Assembly (NCBI GenBank): GCA_016702645.1
Contig: JADJDP010000035.1
Span: forward strand, 1-33,906
DNA length: 33,906 nucleotides
Direction of reading: 5' to 3'
Source: Flavobacteriales bacterium
GTDB lineage: Bacteria > Bacteroidota > Bacteroidia > Flavobacteriales_F > PHOS-HE28
Within the stretch, counting starts at the first letter, position 1. The number at the start of each line of letters is the position of its first letter. The translations under genes were made by a program, and so were the position numbers. The notes beneath the pieces were generated by a model, which searched no databases, was not told the origin of the DNA, and saw only the letters and a program-made list of their open reading frames with translations. This document shows, piece after piece, positions 16,557 to 27,515 of this stretch.

Positions 16557-18662
16557 ATGACGCGTTCCGTTCGCCGACATCTGTGTACCATGCTGCTGTG
16601 CGTCCTGGCGATGCCCTTGGCGCATGCGAGCATCACCTTCAGTATCACCCCGGAGCATTGCGCGTATGCCGATGGCTACATCGGGACGACAGTGACAGGC
16701 GGGGTGCCGCCATACACCTATGCTTGGAGCGATGGGCCGACCACCCAGAATCGAGGCAGCCTACCTGCGGGTTCTTATACGCTCACCGTAACGGACTTTG
16801 TAGGCGCGCAGCAGCAGAATACCGCCATAGTGCCCAACCTGCCGAATTGGGAGTGGAACCCCATGGATGGACTGGCGCAGGCAATACCCTCTTGCGACGG
16901 AACACCCGGTGGATTGATCACTCTTTGGCGGGGACATACCATCCTATCCCTTGGGCCCCGGCCCCACCAGAACGATGCGGGTTGTGTGATGGAGCTGCAG
17001 CCGCAAGACGTACCTGATGATTTCCCTAGGGTTCGGAGGGGTGCTCAGAGCGTAACGGAAGCCTGCACTTCAGTTGTGCGCCGGAGCCGGATTATATCTA
17101 CGGCGTGTTCCCTCGGCTCCTAAACGACCAATGGCAACCAACTCCGCAATTCTACACGTTGGGGACGAACTGGACAGGCGGGTGGACCTACGATGTGCCC
17201 AACCTCCCGGCCGGGACCTACGCCTTTGTTCGGCGCATGCTGCACGACATGGATTTCGACTGGGCCACCGGCGGCTGCGGCGATACCACCTACTTCACCA
17301 TTCCGGACCTCGGACCAACCTGCGGGACATATCAGTGGAACGGTGGCTATGGACGTCGATGAAGATGTGCGTTCGACTTCAGGGACGCGCGTGCCGGAAA
17401 TGATGATCGAGTTCACACCGGGACCCTACTACGCCACCACCGATACGCAAGGTGAATACGGCATCAACCTGCCCTTGGGCACTTACACCGTTGCGCAACA
17501 GACCAGCGTTGTGGATGAGCACTGCCTGCCGGATCCCATCACGCTCGATGTAGTGGGCAGCGCCACGTTCGACCTGCTCGATACCGCTACGCAGGCGCTC
17601 GATATCCAGTTGAGCATGGCCAGCGGACCCGCGCGCCCCGGTTTCGAGTTGTGGTACGCCATCGACCTCGACAACCTTACCAGCGCCACGAGCAACCCGA
17701 ACATGGTTGTCATGAATTTCGATCCCGCGCTGGGCTACCTCGGTGCAACACCAACACCAAGCAACGTGAGCGGGAATACGATCACATGGAACAACGTCGG
17801 CAGCATTTACTACTTCCAGCACCGTGACATCAGCGTGCGTCTCCAGGTCCCTCCGGATGTGGGGCTGCTCGGAACGGAACTCCAGGCGACCGCCACCGTC
17901 ACACCCAGTGCTGCCGATGTGAACGCTGCGAACAATTCGGCAACGGTCATTACTACGGTCACGGGTAGCTATGACCCGAACGACAAGACCGCCACCACGA
18001 GCAGTGCATGGAGCAGCGACCTGTACTTGATCGATGTGGACCAGTGGGTCGATTACACCATCCGTTTCCAGAACACCGGTACCGATACGGCCTTCACGGT
18101 AGTGATCACGGATACGTTGCCGGCCACGCTCGATGCGGGCAGCTTGCAAGTCGGTGCCGGCTCGCATCCCTTCACCTGGGAGCTGCAGGACAGCGGCACC
18201 TTGAAGTTCTACTTCGTGAACATCCTGCTGCCGGACAGCAACGTGAACGAGCCGCGGAGCCACGGCTTCGTTTCCTTCCGAGTTCGACCCACGTTTCCGC
18301 TACTGCCTGGAACGGTGATCGAGAACACCGCCAACATCTTCTTCGACTTCAACCCACCGGTGATCACGGAACCGAGCGTGCTGACGGCGGAGTTCAGTAC
18401 CTCGGTGGGTCGTGGTGAGCCTGTCGAACCACGACAACTCGTTCTAGCGCCTGTTCCGGTGAGCGATGAACTCTGGATCACTGCGGATGGAGCGATGGAG
18501 GATGTTGTCATCCTTGCTGCGGATGGAAGGGAAGTGATGCGCCGCTCCGTGCACGCATCGAACGTTGTGCTCGATCTGTTCAGCCTTGGTGCCGGAACCT
18601 ACTTCCTCGTCGCCACCAGGACCGATGGAGGCGTCGCTCGGGAACGATTCGTCAAACACTGA
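16557..18662 (+). CDS. Array protein 2: paralogous surface protein (frameshifted)
   Basis: ATG 16557 opens MTRSVRRHLCTMLLCVLAM, a signal peptide similar to that of copy 1. The SprB-like repeat reads GGVPPYTYAWSDGPTTQN. Two frame changes, near 17030 and 17330, break the middle. The in-between frame reads GCSERNGSLHF ... FVRRMLHDMDFDW ... CGDTTYFTIPDLGPTCG, and the final frame resumes at ISGTVAMDVDEDV. The rest is intact (ARPGFELWYAI, YDPNDKTATTSS, NPPVITEPSVLT, LAPVPVSDELW). It is about 702 residues, the shortest of the array, with a reduced middle. It is the one readable copy in which the Ca-site-like motif lacks its final Cys (DVDEDV). A palindromic repeat sits in frame in the linker at 18409-18435. 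The next gene starts 7 nt after its stop. Confidence 0.88.
18409..18435 (+). repeat. REP-like palindrome inserted in frame inside array gene 2
   Basis: GTCGTGG (18409-18415) and CCACGAC (18429-18435) flank TGAGCCTGTCGAA. The core GGTGAGCCTGTCGAACC is the same family as the intergenic element at 12157. It is translated as GRGEPVEPRQ between the conserved block and the sorting domain, where the other copies have unrelated linkers. Confidence 0.75.
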
Positions 18663-18669
18663 ACAACGC

Positions 18670-20886
18670 ATGAACCACGGCACACATGGAATGCTCGCAG
18701 CCATCGCTTGTGCTTTTGCGTTGGACGCGAGCGCGGTCCTCTCGGTCCAGTTCTACCACTTGGACGCCACCTGCGGCAATCCCACGGGTAGCGCAACGGT
18801 TTTTGCTTCCGGGGGAACACCGCCCTACACCTACCTCTGGAGCAACAGTGAGGTCACGCAGGCGATCACCGGCCTTGCCCCGGGGACCTATTCGGTGACG
18901 GTAACCGATGCGGTGAGCGACGAGGTCACTGGGGGGGTGACGATCCAGAATCTCGCGAACCCAACACTGGTTTACAACGGACCTGGTGCAGGTTTGCACG
19001 GATGCCACGGCCTGTGCAACAACGGTATCTGGTACTACGAGGCACAGATGCCTCAGAACCTGGTGGCGCCTTTCACTTTCAGCAACCCGCCCGTTACAGG
19101 TGTCAACCCGTTCGCTCTCGAGGATCAGGCATGGGTCGGTTTCTGCGATGGCCCAGACCAGTTCATCACCAACGTGACCGATGGCAACGGATGTGTAGCT
19201 GCATTGGTCATGGATTGGTACCCCATGGATGGCAGCGATCCCGGACCGATGAGCGTGGTGAGCACGACACCCTCGTGCGAAGGATTAGCCGGTGGGAGCA
19301 TGACCGTGAACGTGGGCTTGGAGATCAACAATGCATACACACCGTTGTGGAATGCGACGCTCCTCAACGAGAGCATGGTCGCGGTGCCGGGCCATCCGCT
19401 CTTCGCGAAGCCGATGCTCGGGGAGAACGTGGAACTCGAGCGCGGCTTGCCACCGGGCGACTACTACGTGGAGCGTCGCTTGCAGAATTTGCAGGGAGAT
19501 TGTGTGGACCTGCTGCCGGTGACGATCCCCAGCCTTGGCACCAACTGCGGCGCGGTGAACGGTACCGCGTTCATGGATTACAACGAGAACTGCCAGAACA
19601 ACGGCGAGACCGCAGTGCCGGGAGGGATCATCGAAGTGATGCCGGGTCCGGTGTACACGGAGTTGATCGAGGGTAGCTACATCGTTTGCCTTCCGCCGGG
19701 TGACTACACGTTGCAGCAGATCAGCCCGGCGATCGAAGAGCATTGCACCGGAGGACCGATCCCGTTCACCATCACGGCTTCCACCATCCCGGTGAACGTG
19801 CCCTTGCCAGATACATCCTTGGTGTCGCTCGATCTTGCTGTTTCCATGGCTACGGGTCCTGCGCGACCGGGATTCCAGTTCCAATGCAGCATCCACATTG
19901 AGAACCTCACTCCCAACGCCAGCGGAGCCATCACGCTCACGATGGATTTCGATGCGGTGCTCGGTTTCGTGAGCGCGATACCCTCGGCGAGCATCGTGAG
20001 CGGGAATACGATCACCTGGAACCTGCCACAGCTCACCGGATGGCAGACCAGTTCGGTCATTGTGTACTTCAATGTGCCGCCGGATCCATTGCTGATAGGT
20101 ACACCGTTGGTGAACAGTTCAGCGGTGAGCAGCGTGGCCCCTGATGGCAACATCGCGAACAACTCCGCCTCGACCAGCACCACGGTCACTGGTAGTTTCG
20201 ATCCGAACGACAAGACCGCGCGCACCAGCACCGCTCAGAGCGATACGCAGTACTTGATCAATGAGGACGAGTGGATCGACTACACCATCCGCTTCCAGAA
20301 CACGGGCACGGACACCGCCTTCAACATCCTGGTCACCGATACGTTGAGCGATGTGCTCGATCCATCCACGCTGCAGATGGGTGCGGCATCACATCCGTTC
20401 ACGTGGGAACTACGCGATGCAGGCACATTGAAGTTCTACTTCCAGAACATCCTCTTGGTGGATAGCAACTACAGCGAACCGCTCAGCCATGGCTTCGTCG
20501 GCTTCCGCATACGACCACGCACGCCTGTGCTAACGGGCACGATCATCGAGAACACCGCCAACATCTACTTCGATTTCAACCCACCAGTGATCACCGAGCC
20601 TAGCGTGCTGGTGGCGGAGTTCAGTACGGGAATGCAGGAGCAGGCGCAAGGGCAGGGGCAAGTGCGCCTGCTACCGAATCCGGTGGAGGACCAACTCACG
20701 GTTTCTTCTTCTGGTATCATCGGGCTCATTCGGATCATCGCGGCAGATGGTAGGGAGGTGATGCGCTGGAATTCACGGGGGGCCAGTGCCAGCATTGATG
20801 TGAAGGAACTGAATGGCGGCGCCTACCTGCTGATCGCTGAATTGAGTAGTGGAACGATCGCGCGTGAGCGCTTTATCAAACACTAG
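18670..20886 (+). CDS. Array protein 3: paralogous surface protein with T9SS sorting domain
   Basis: This intact 738-residue copy starts at ATG 18670 (MNHGTHGMLAAIACAFALDASA). Its SprB-like repeat is GGTPPYTYLWSNSEVTQAI ... YSVTVTDAVSDE. The middle is divergent (LHGCHGLCNNGIWYYE, DGNGCVAALVMDW, PSCEGLAGGSM). The Cna_B-like module is NCGAVNGTAFMDYNENC. Then come ARPGFQFQCSI, FDPNDKTARTST, FQNTGTDTAFNILVTDTLSD and NPPVITEPSVLVAEFSTG. The C-terminal domain has LLPNPVEDQLTVSSSG and ends ARERFIKH. An open frame extends upstream into gene 2, but the ATG chosen gives the signal peptide and lies 7 nt past the gene 2 stop. The next gene starts 6 nt downstream. Confidence 0.9.
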   Translation: MNHGTHGMLAAIACAFALDASAVLSVQFYHLDATCGNPTGSATVFASGGTPPYTYLWSNSEVTQAITGLAPGTYSVTVTDAVSDEVTGGVTIQNLANPTLVYNGPGAGLHGCHGLCNNGIWYYEAQMPQNLVAPFTFSNPPVTGVNPFALEDQAWVGFCDGPDQFITNVTDGNGCVAALVMDWYPMDGSDPGPMSVVSTTPSCEGLAGGSMTVNVGLEINNAYTPLWNATLLNESMVAVPGHPLFAKPMLGENVELERGLPPGDYYVERRLQNLQGDCVDLLPVTIPSLGTNCGAVNGTAFMDYNENCQNNGETAVPGGIIEVMPGPVYTELIEGSYIVCLPPGDYTLQQISPAIEEHCTGGPIPFTITASTIPVNVPLPDTSLVSLDLAVSMATGPARPGFQFQCSIHIENLTPNASGAITLTMDFDAVLGFVSAIPSASIVSGNTITWNLPQLTGWQTSSVIVYFNVPPDPLLIGTPLVNSSAVSSVAPDGNIANNSASTSTTVTGSFDPNDKTARTSTAQSDTQYLINEDEWIDYTIRFQNTGTDTAFNILVTDTLSDVLDPSTLQMGAASHPFTWELRDAGTLKFYFQNILLVDSNYSEPLSHGFVGFRIRPRTPVLTGTIIENTANIYFDFNPPVITEPSVLVAEFSTGMQEQAQGQGQVRLLPNPVEDQLTVSSSGIIGLIRIIAADGREVMRWNSRGASASIDVKELNGGAYLLIAELSSGTIARERFIKH

Positions 20887-20892
20887 AGCACG

Positions 20893-23092
20893 ATGATCCT
20901 CTTCCGGACACTGCTGCCTATCGGATGCATGGCGCTGAACGCGCTCTGCTCATTCGCCACCGAAGCCTACATCTCGATCCTGAAGCCGGAGACTTGCGGC
21001 AATGCGAACGGCGAGCTCATAGCCGGGCTTCAGGGCGGCGTCATCTACAACCCGCTCACCTACGCATGGTCCACTGGCGCCACCACGCAGATCATCACCG
21101 GCTTGGCCGCGGGCACCTACTCCGTGACCGTAACCGATGCGCAGGGTACGCCTTTCGTAGCGAATGTCACGTTGAACAATTCGAACGGCCTGCCCATCCA
21201 AGGATTCGAGTCACCATCCTTCACCGGCATGTTCGAAGACCTTGGCTATACCGGTGGAGCCTGCGAAGGGATGTGCAATGGCGCAGTCACCTTCCCGATG
21301 GTGCAACTCGGCGGAACAGCCCCCTTCAACGTCACCTTCGATGTGGCGGCCAACAACCTGGGGACGAACAGCGATGGGTTCCCCATGTACAGTGGTTTCT
21401 GCGCGTTGGACCTCGTGAACTACACGCTAACGGATGCCTTCGGTTGCGCAGGAACGGGCATGTTCCAGGTGGTGCAGATCGACGACAATTGGAACCCACC
21501 TGCGCTGGCCACAGGTGCGTGTGATGGGGCCTCGATCGGGAGCATCACCGTTCAGGCGGAAGGCAACGCGTACCACCACGAATTGACGCTTTGGTACGGG
21601 GGCTCGCCCGTAGCGGGGCCGATCGAGATCTTCGGCGGCGGCATGCACACCTTCAGTGACCTGCCGCATGGCTTGTACGAGCTCCAGTCCGTGCCCGAAT
21701 GGTCCCAGTGTACCATTACACAGCAGTTGGTGGTGGAAGACCTTGGGCCTGGATGCGCGCAGGTGCAAGGCCAGGCCTGGTACGACCAGGACGGCGATTG
21801 CGTCTTCGACGGAGGTGAAGTGGGCGTGCCGGGCAGTGTGATGGTGCTGCAGCCCGGAACGCAGTACGCGATCACAGGATCCAATGGGTCGTACAGCTTC
21901 ATCCTGCCCGCTGGCAACTACACCATCGCGCAGACCGATCCCACCTTGGACCCGTACTGCCCAGTTACAGTGCCCGTGCCTTTCACGGTGAACGGGCCGA
22001 TCGCCGACATCGACTTCGCCAACAACAGTACTGCGCCGCTCGATCTGCGCGCGCACATCAACGCCGGATGGGCGCGGCCGGGGTTCACGCATTCCATCAG
22101 CGGTTCGGCCATCAATAGCACGGCGCAGCTCACTGGTGCAGTGGAAGTGATCATCACGATCGACCCAACGGTGGTCATCGGTAACGTCACGCCGACACCC
22201 ACCGCCACTGTGGGCAACGTGCTCACCTGGCAGCTCACTGAGCTGGATTATTTCGGTTCGCAAGGCTTCAGCATCCAGACCACCGTCCCGGTGGGCACCC
22301 CGCTGGGCGCCTTGCTCAGCCACAGCATCAGCGTAAGCAGCGCGAACCCGGATGCCGACCTCAGTGACAATACCGACCTCGTCACGCGTGTAGTGTCGGG
22401 CAGCTACGACCCCAACGACAAAACCGCTCTGACCAGCTCTCGCTTGAGCGAAACGCTCTATTTCATCAACGAGGATGAATGGATCGACTACACCATCCGG
22501 TTCCAGAACACCGGCACGGCCGAGGCCTTCTTCGTCACCATCACCGACACGCTGCCGGAGGAACTGGACATGACCACTTCCAGATGGCCCTGCCTCGCAC
22601 GCGCACACATACAGCTTCAAGCCAGGTCGCGTGGTGGAGTGGTTCTTCGATGACATCATGCTTCCGGACAGCACCACCGACCTGGTCGGCAGCCAAGGCT
22701 TCGTGAAGTTCAGGATCCGCCCCGTGCAGCCGGTGCTTGCTGGAACGGTGATCGAGAACACCGCCAACATCTACTTCGACTTCAACCCGCCGGTGATCAC
22801 CGAGCCGAGCGTGCTGGTGGCGGAGTTCAGTACGGGTATCACTGCGGATGCGGCTTCGGACTTTGTGCTGGCGCCGGTCCCGGCGAGCGATCAGCTCCGG
22901 ATCGTGTCGGGAACGATGATCGACGTGGTCACGATTTTGGCCATGGATGGCCGATCGATCGCACGGCAACGCGTTAGCTCGACCACAACCACGCTCGTTG
23001 TATCCGCGTTCCCCTCCGGCACCTACTTCTTGATCACGAACAATGCCGACGGATCGATGTATCGCGCGCCGTTCACTGTCGTTCACTACTAA
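20893..23092 (+). CDS. Array protein 4: paralogous surface protein (one frameshift)
   Basis: ATG 20893 opens MILFRTLLPIGCMALNALCSFA. The SprB-like repeat has an insertion (GGVIYNPLTYAWSTGATTQ). The middle contains ACEGMCNGAVTFP, DAFGCAGTGMFQ and GACDGASIGSITV. The Cna_B-like module is the most EF-hand-like of the array (GQAWYDQDGDC). ARPGFTHSISG and YDPNDKTALTSS follow. The frame changes near 22580 within the conserved block. The second frame reads VVEWFFDDIMLPDSTTDLVG, then NPPVITEPSVLVAEFSTG, a C-terminal domain APVPASDQLRIVSG, and the end FTVVHY. The total is about 733 residues. LPDSTTDLVGS replaces the usual LPDSNVNE, a variant shared with copy 8. The next gene starts 8 nt downstream. Confidence 0.87.
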
Positions 23093-23100
23093 GGTCGATC

Positions 23101-25320
23101 ATGAATCAATTGATCCTCTCGTCCGCTCTCGCGATCGCTTCGTGCACCGCGTCGGCGATCACCGTGAACATCCAGATCACCGCGCACGAGATCTGTTCGT
23201 ATGCCAACGGCACCGCCCAGGCCGCTGTGAGCGGGGGTGTTCCACCCTACACGTACCTGTGGAGCACAGGGGCCACAACGGCTTCGGTTACAGGACTGAG
23301 CGCTGGGCCGATCTCTGTGACCGTTACGGACAGCCAGAGCGACGAGGCAACTGCGAACAACACCATTGCGACCGCAGGGTACGACCTCACTGCCATTAGC
23401 GGAGGCAGTTTGTGCCCTGGGGATGCCTATGGCGGTTACTTGGTCATGAACGAGCTACCGGCCAATGGTCCGGTCACGTTCACAACTCCGTTCTACACGG
23501 GTTTGTACATGGGTGAGCCCATTTACTCCGCTTACTACTCGGGTCCGTACGGACCCCTGAACAACATAACGCTGCAGTTCACGGACGCCAACGGTTGCGC
23601 AGGCGAACTGAGTACCACGGGTACACTAGGGCAACCGACTTGGACCACACCGGTGATCTTGGATGTACAAGGTGCGTGTGCGGGCGGAGCCAACGGTTCT
23701 ATCCAAGCTCTACTCCAGCACAGTCCCACTTATGCGCGAACATGGCATCAATTGACGGATGGAGCAGGAACGGTCTTCGGGCCGAACGGATCGATCGTCG
23801 GGTCTGGTCAAGGCACCTACGGGCACACTGCGATATCGACCATGGACATCGTCAACACATGGACAGGTCTCGCGGCAGGTGAGTATTGGTTGACGCAGGT
23901 CACCAACTTCGCCCCATACACGCAATGGCAACCCGGTGGTGGATGCGGTGATTCGGTATTGGTGACCATTCCCGATCTGGGACCCGGCTGCGCGAACATC
24001 ACAGGCAAGGTGTTCATGGATTACGATGAGGATTGCGTGAAGACGGGTGTTGAACCCTTGCGGACCAACTCATTGCTGCAATTCGATCCAGGTCCCTATT
24101 TCGCAAGCACCGGGCGAACGGTGTTTACTCACTGAACGTGCCGAACGGTACGTACGATGTCACGGAGATCACCAGCGATGCACAACAGCATTGCCTGCCG
24201 GAGCCGATCACTGTGAGCGCCAATGGGCTGGTGGTACTGGACTTCGCGGATACCGCGCTGGTGGACCTTGACGTGCAGCTGACCATGGGCAGCGGTGCGG
24301 CCCGCCCCGGCTTCGAACTGGTCTATGCGATCTACATGGCGAATTTGACGCCCGGTGCTACTGGCAACAACCAGGTGGTCATGTCCTTCGATCCGATCCT
24401 CACCTTCCTTGGCGCATCGGTCACACCGAGTTCCAGCACGGGCAGCAGCCTCACTTGGAACAACGTGGGCAACATGAACAACTTCGGGACGCGCGACCTG
24501 CTGGTGCGCTTTCAGGTTCCCTCTGATGTGGGCTTGATCGGCACTGTGTTCTCCGCAACCGCTGCGGTAACACCGACCATGGTGGATGTTCTTCCTGCGA
24601 ACAATGCCGCGACGTCGTTGGTGACGGTGACCGGCAGCTTGACCCCCAACGACAAGCTGGCCAACACGAGCCATGGGAACAGCAGTGCGGTCTACGTGAT
24701 TCGATGAGGATGAGTGGGTCGATTACACGATACGTTTCCAGAACACGGGAACGGATACCGCATTCCCGATTGTGATCACCGACACGCTTCCGCAGTACCT
24801 GGATCCCGCAACCATTCGAATGGGTGCCGGATCGCACGGTTTCTCATGGTCCCTCTCCGGCCAGGGTACGCTGCGATGGGTCTTTCCTAACATCCTTCTA
24901 CCGGACAGCAATGTCAACGAACCGCGCAGCCACGGTTTTGTGAGCTTTCGTATTCGCCCATACCAACCCTTGCTTCCAGGAACGACGATCGAGAACATCG
25001 CCAACATCTACTTCGACTTCAACCCGCCGGTGATCACCGAGCCGAGTGTGCTAGTGGCGGAGTTCAGTACTGGCGTTGCCGACGCGAGTTCATCGGAACT
25101 GGTGCTATCACCAGTGCCCGTGAGCGATCTGCTGACCGTGCAAGCCTCCAGCGCTATCGCTGCAGTGCGGATCATGGCGGCTGATGGGAGGGAAGTGCTT
25201 CCGAGCAACACCCGCGGTTCTGGATCGTCCATCGACGTCTCGCGATTGAAATCGGTGCTTACCTCTTGATCGCTGAACTGAACAACGGTACAACCGCGCG
25301 CGCGCTTCGCAAAGAACTAG
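23101..25320 (+). CDS. Array protein 5: paralogous surface protein (three frameshifts)
   Basis: ATG 23101 opens MNQLILSSALAIASCTASA. The SprB-like repeat is GGVPPYTYLWSTGATTASV ... ISVTVTDSQSDE. The middle has DANGCAGELSTTG and GACAGGANGSIQA; the Cna_B-like module is GCANITGKVFMDYDEDC. Frame changes occur near 24110 (after DPGPYFAST), near 24700 (inside the conserved block) and near 25250 (before the C-terminus). The rejoined protein reads ARPGFELVYAI, LTPNDKLANTSH, FPNILLPDSNVNE, NPPVITEPSVLVAEFSTG, LSPVPVSDLLTV and ends RFAKN at the TAG 25318-25320, giving about 739 residues. The last shift is in a CGCGCGCGC dinucleotide run, which fits sequencing slippage. The next gene starts 6 nt downstream. 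Confidence 0.86.
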
Positions 25321-25326
25321 CTCACC

Positions 25327-27507
25327 ATGATCAAAGCACTATTCGGATCCGCAGTCCTGCTCGCATCGACCGAGGCGCTGGCGCTAACGGTGGACCTTCA
25401 AGTGCTGAATGAGACCTGCAACTACGCGAATGGATCCGTACACGCGCAGGTCTCAGGCGGTGTACCGCCCTATACCTACCTCTGGGGCGGTGGCGAGACC
25501 ACGGATGGAATAACCAACCTGAGCCCGGGCACTTACAGTGTTACCGTTACCGACTTCGTGGGCACGCAAGTGACCGAGCAAGCCACCGTGATCAGCGTGG
25601 ACTACGGAGCGTTCGACTACAACTTCCCGCACGCCTACTGCCCCGGCCAGAATTACCATGAGTTCTTCTTTCCCCCCCAGCCGACCGGGGTGCCAGCCGA
25701 TGTGAGCCCCTGGTCCGCTTCGCAGGGGTTCATTGATGTAGTGCCGCCCCCGGCAGGTCTTGGCAACTATTACCTGAATCCCGGCCCGATCCCTCCGGGT
25801 AGCGGACAGATGGTGACCTTTTGGGATGTGAACGGATGCACCGGTACATTGAGCTTCACAGCCGGGTTCCCGATCACTTCATGGCCCAGTTTCACCGTGG
25901 TGGACGTGCAGGGCTCCTGTGCCAGCGTGGCTTCGGGCCAGGTCACTTTCACGACTACTCCAGTTCCGACGAGCGATACGTACTACATACTGAAATCTGA
26001 AGGGAGCAATGAGTTTGAGGGTTGGGCGAACAATTTCCAATCGGTTGCTCCCAATGTGTATGCATTCGTCGGCTTGGAACCCGGGAACTATTACCTGATG
26101 CACCGTCTGGGTATTACGCTCTCCCTGCTACAAGGCGCTGGCTGTACCTCGGATAGCATCCTGGTAACGATACCTGATCTGGGACCCACCTGCGGCAGCA
26201 TTTCCGGCAGCACCTACATGGATTACAACAGCGATTGCCTGGACACCGAAGCGAACGCTTCGAACGTGGTAGTGGAGATCCAGCCGGGTCCCTATTACAC
26301 CACCAGCGGCGGCAGCTATTCCGTGGTGGTGCCGAACGGCAGCTACACCATGACCACCAGCGCACCTGCCATCGCACAGAGCTGCCCCGCAGCAGCCACT
26401 GTCAACGGCAATACGGCGATCGTCAACATCGGTCACCAGCCCACGATCCCGCTGGATGTGGCCATCAGCCTGGCATCCGGCCCAGCGCGCCCCGGTTTCG
26501 AGCTGCACTACACCATGCACGTGGAGAACCTCTCGTCCGCATCGAGCGGTGCCACCACCACCACGCTCACCTTCGAGCCAGGGCTGACCTTCATCAGTGC
26601 AACGCCAACACCGGTGGTCAGCGGCAATACGCTCACCTGGAACCAATCGGCGCTCAGCCTCTTCCAGGACCGTGACTATTTCATCCGCCTGCAAGTTCCG
26701 CCCGATGTGGGCTCGATCGGAACGGACCTGCTCGCAAGCGCCGGAGTCTCCACGGCGAACACCGATGGCGAGCTAAGCAATAACACTGCTAATGCCGCGA
26801 CACGGTCACCGGCAGCTACGACCCCAACGATAAGACCGCTTACACCAGCACGCGGGCGAGCGAGTCGCTCTATTTCATCAACGAGGATGATTGGATCGAT
26901 TACGTGATCCGATTCCAGAACACCGGCACGGACACGGCCTTTAACATCGTGGTCACGGACACGTTGCCACCCACCTTGGACCCAGCGACGATCTCACTGG
27001 TCACCGCATCGCACCAGCACACGTGGAACGTGCAAGGGCAAGGCACGCTCAAGTTCATATTCCCGAACATCCTGCTGCCGGACAGCAACGTGAACGAACC
27101 GCTGAGCCATGGGCTCATCAGCTTCCGCATACGTCCGCGGCCACCGGTCCTGCCCGGCACTGTGATCGAGAACACCGCCAACATCTACTTCGATTTCAAC
27201 CCGCCGGTGATCACCGAGCCGAGCGTGCTGGTGGAGGAGTTCAGCACGGGGGTGGAAGAGATGAGCACGGACCACCTTCAAGTCTACCCTGTTCCAGCGC
27301 GAACACAATTGAACGTTCATTCGACCACACTGCTGACGCGGCTGTCGATCCTGACCTTGGATGGGCGCATGGTCCGCGAAGAGCCGATACAAGGACACCG
27401 CGTTTTGGTGGATCTGCAAGGGCTTCCTTCGGGCGCCTACCTCCTCCAGGCCACGGACGTTGAAGGGCAACCGGCTGCACCGATCATTCCTCATCGAGCA
27501 CGAATAA
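25327..27507 (+). CDS. Array protein 6: paralogous surface protein (two frameshifts)
   Basis: ATG 25327 opens MIKALFGSAVLLASTEALA. The SprB-like repeat is GGVPPYTYLWGGGETTDGI ... YSVTVTDFVGTQ. The middle is unlike its neighbours and rich in Pro, Phe and Tyr (YCPGQNYHEFFFPPQP, DVNGCTGTLSF). The Cna_B-like module is TCGSISGSTYMDYNSDC, followed by ARPGFELHYTM. The frame changes near 26800, just before the DPNDKTAYTS motif. The conserved block continues (FQNTGTDTAFNIVVTDTLPP, NPPVITEPSVLVEEFSTG). The C-terminal domain reads YPVPARTQLNVHS ... SGAYLLQATDVEG. A second change near 27465 is needed to reach RSFLIEHE and the TAA at 27505-27507. Without it the frame runs straight into gene 7. The total is about 726 residues. 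Confidence 0.86.
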
Positions 27508-27515
27508 CCGCCGCC

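Noticed and set aside
21427..22770. A 447-codon minus-strand open frame inside array gene 4, and similar ones at 17379-18263 and 27906-28673
   Set aside because: All lie antisense to conserved paralogue modules; their translations resemble each other only because the sense strands do.
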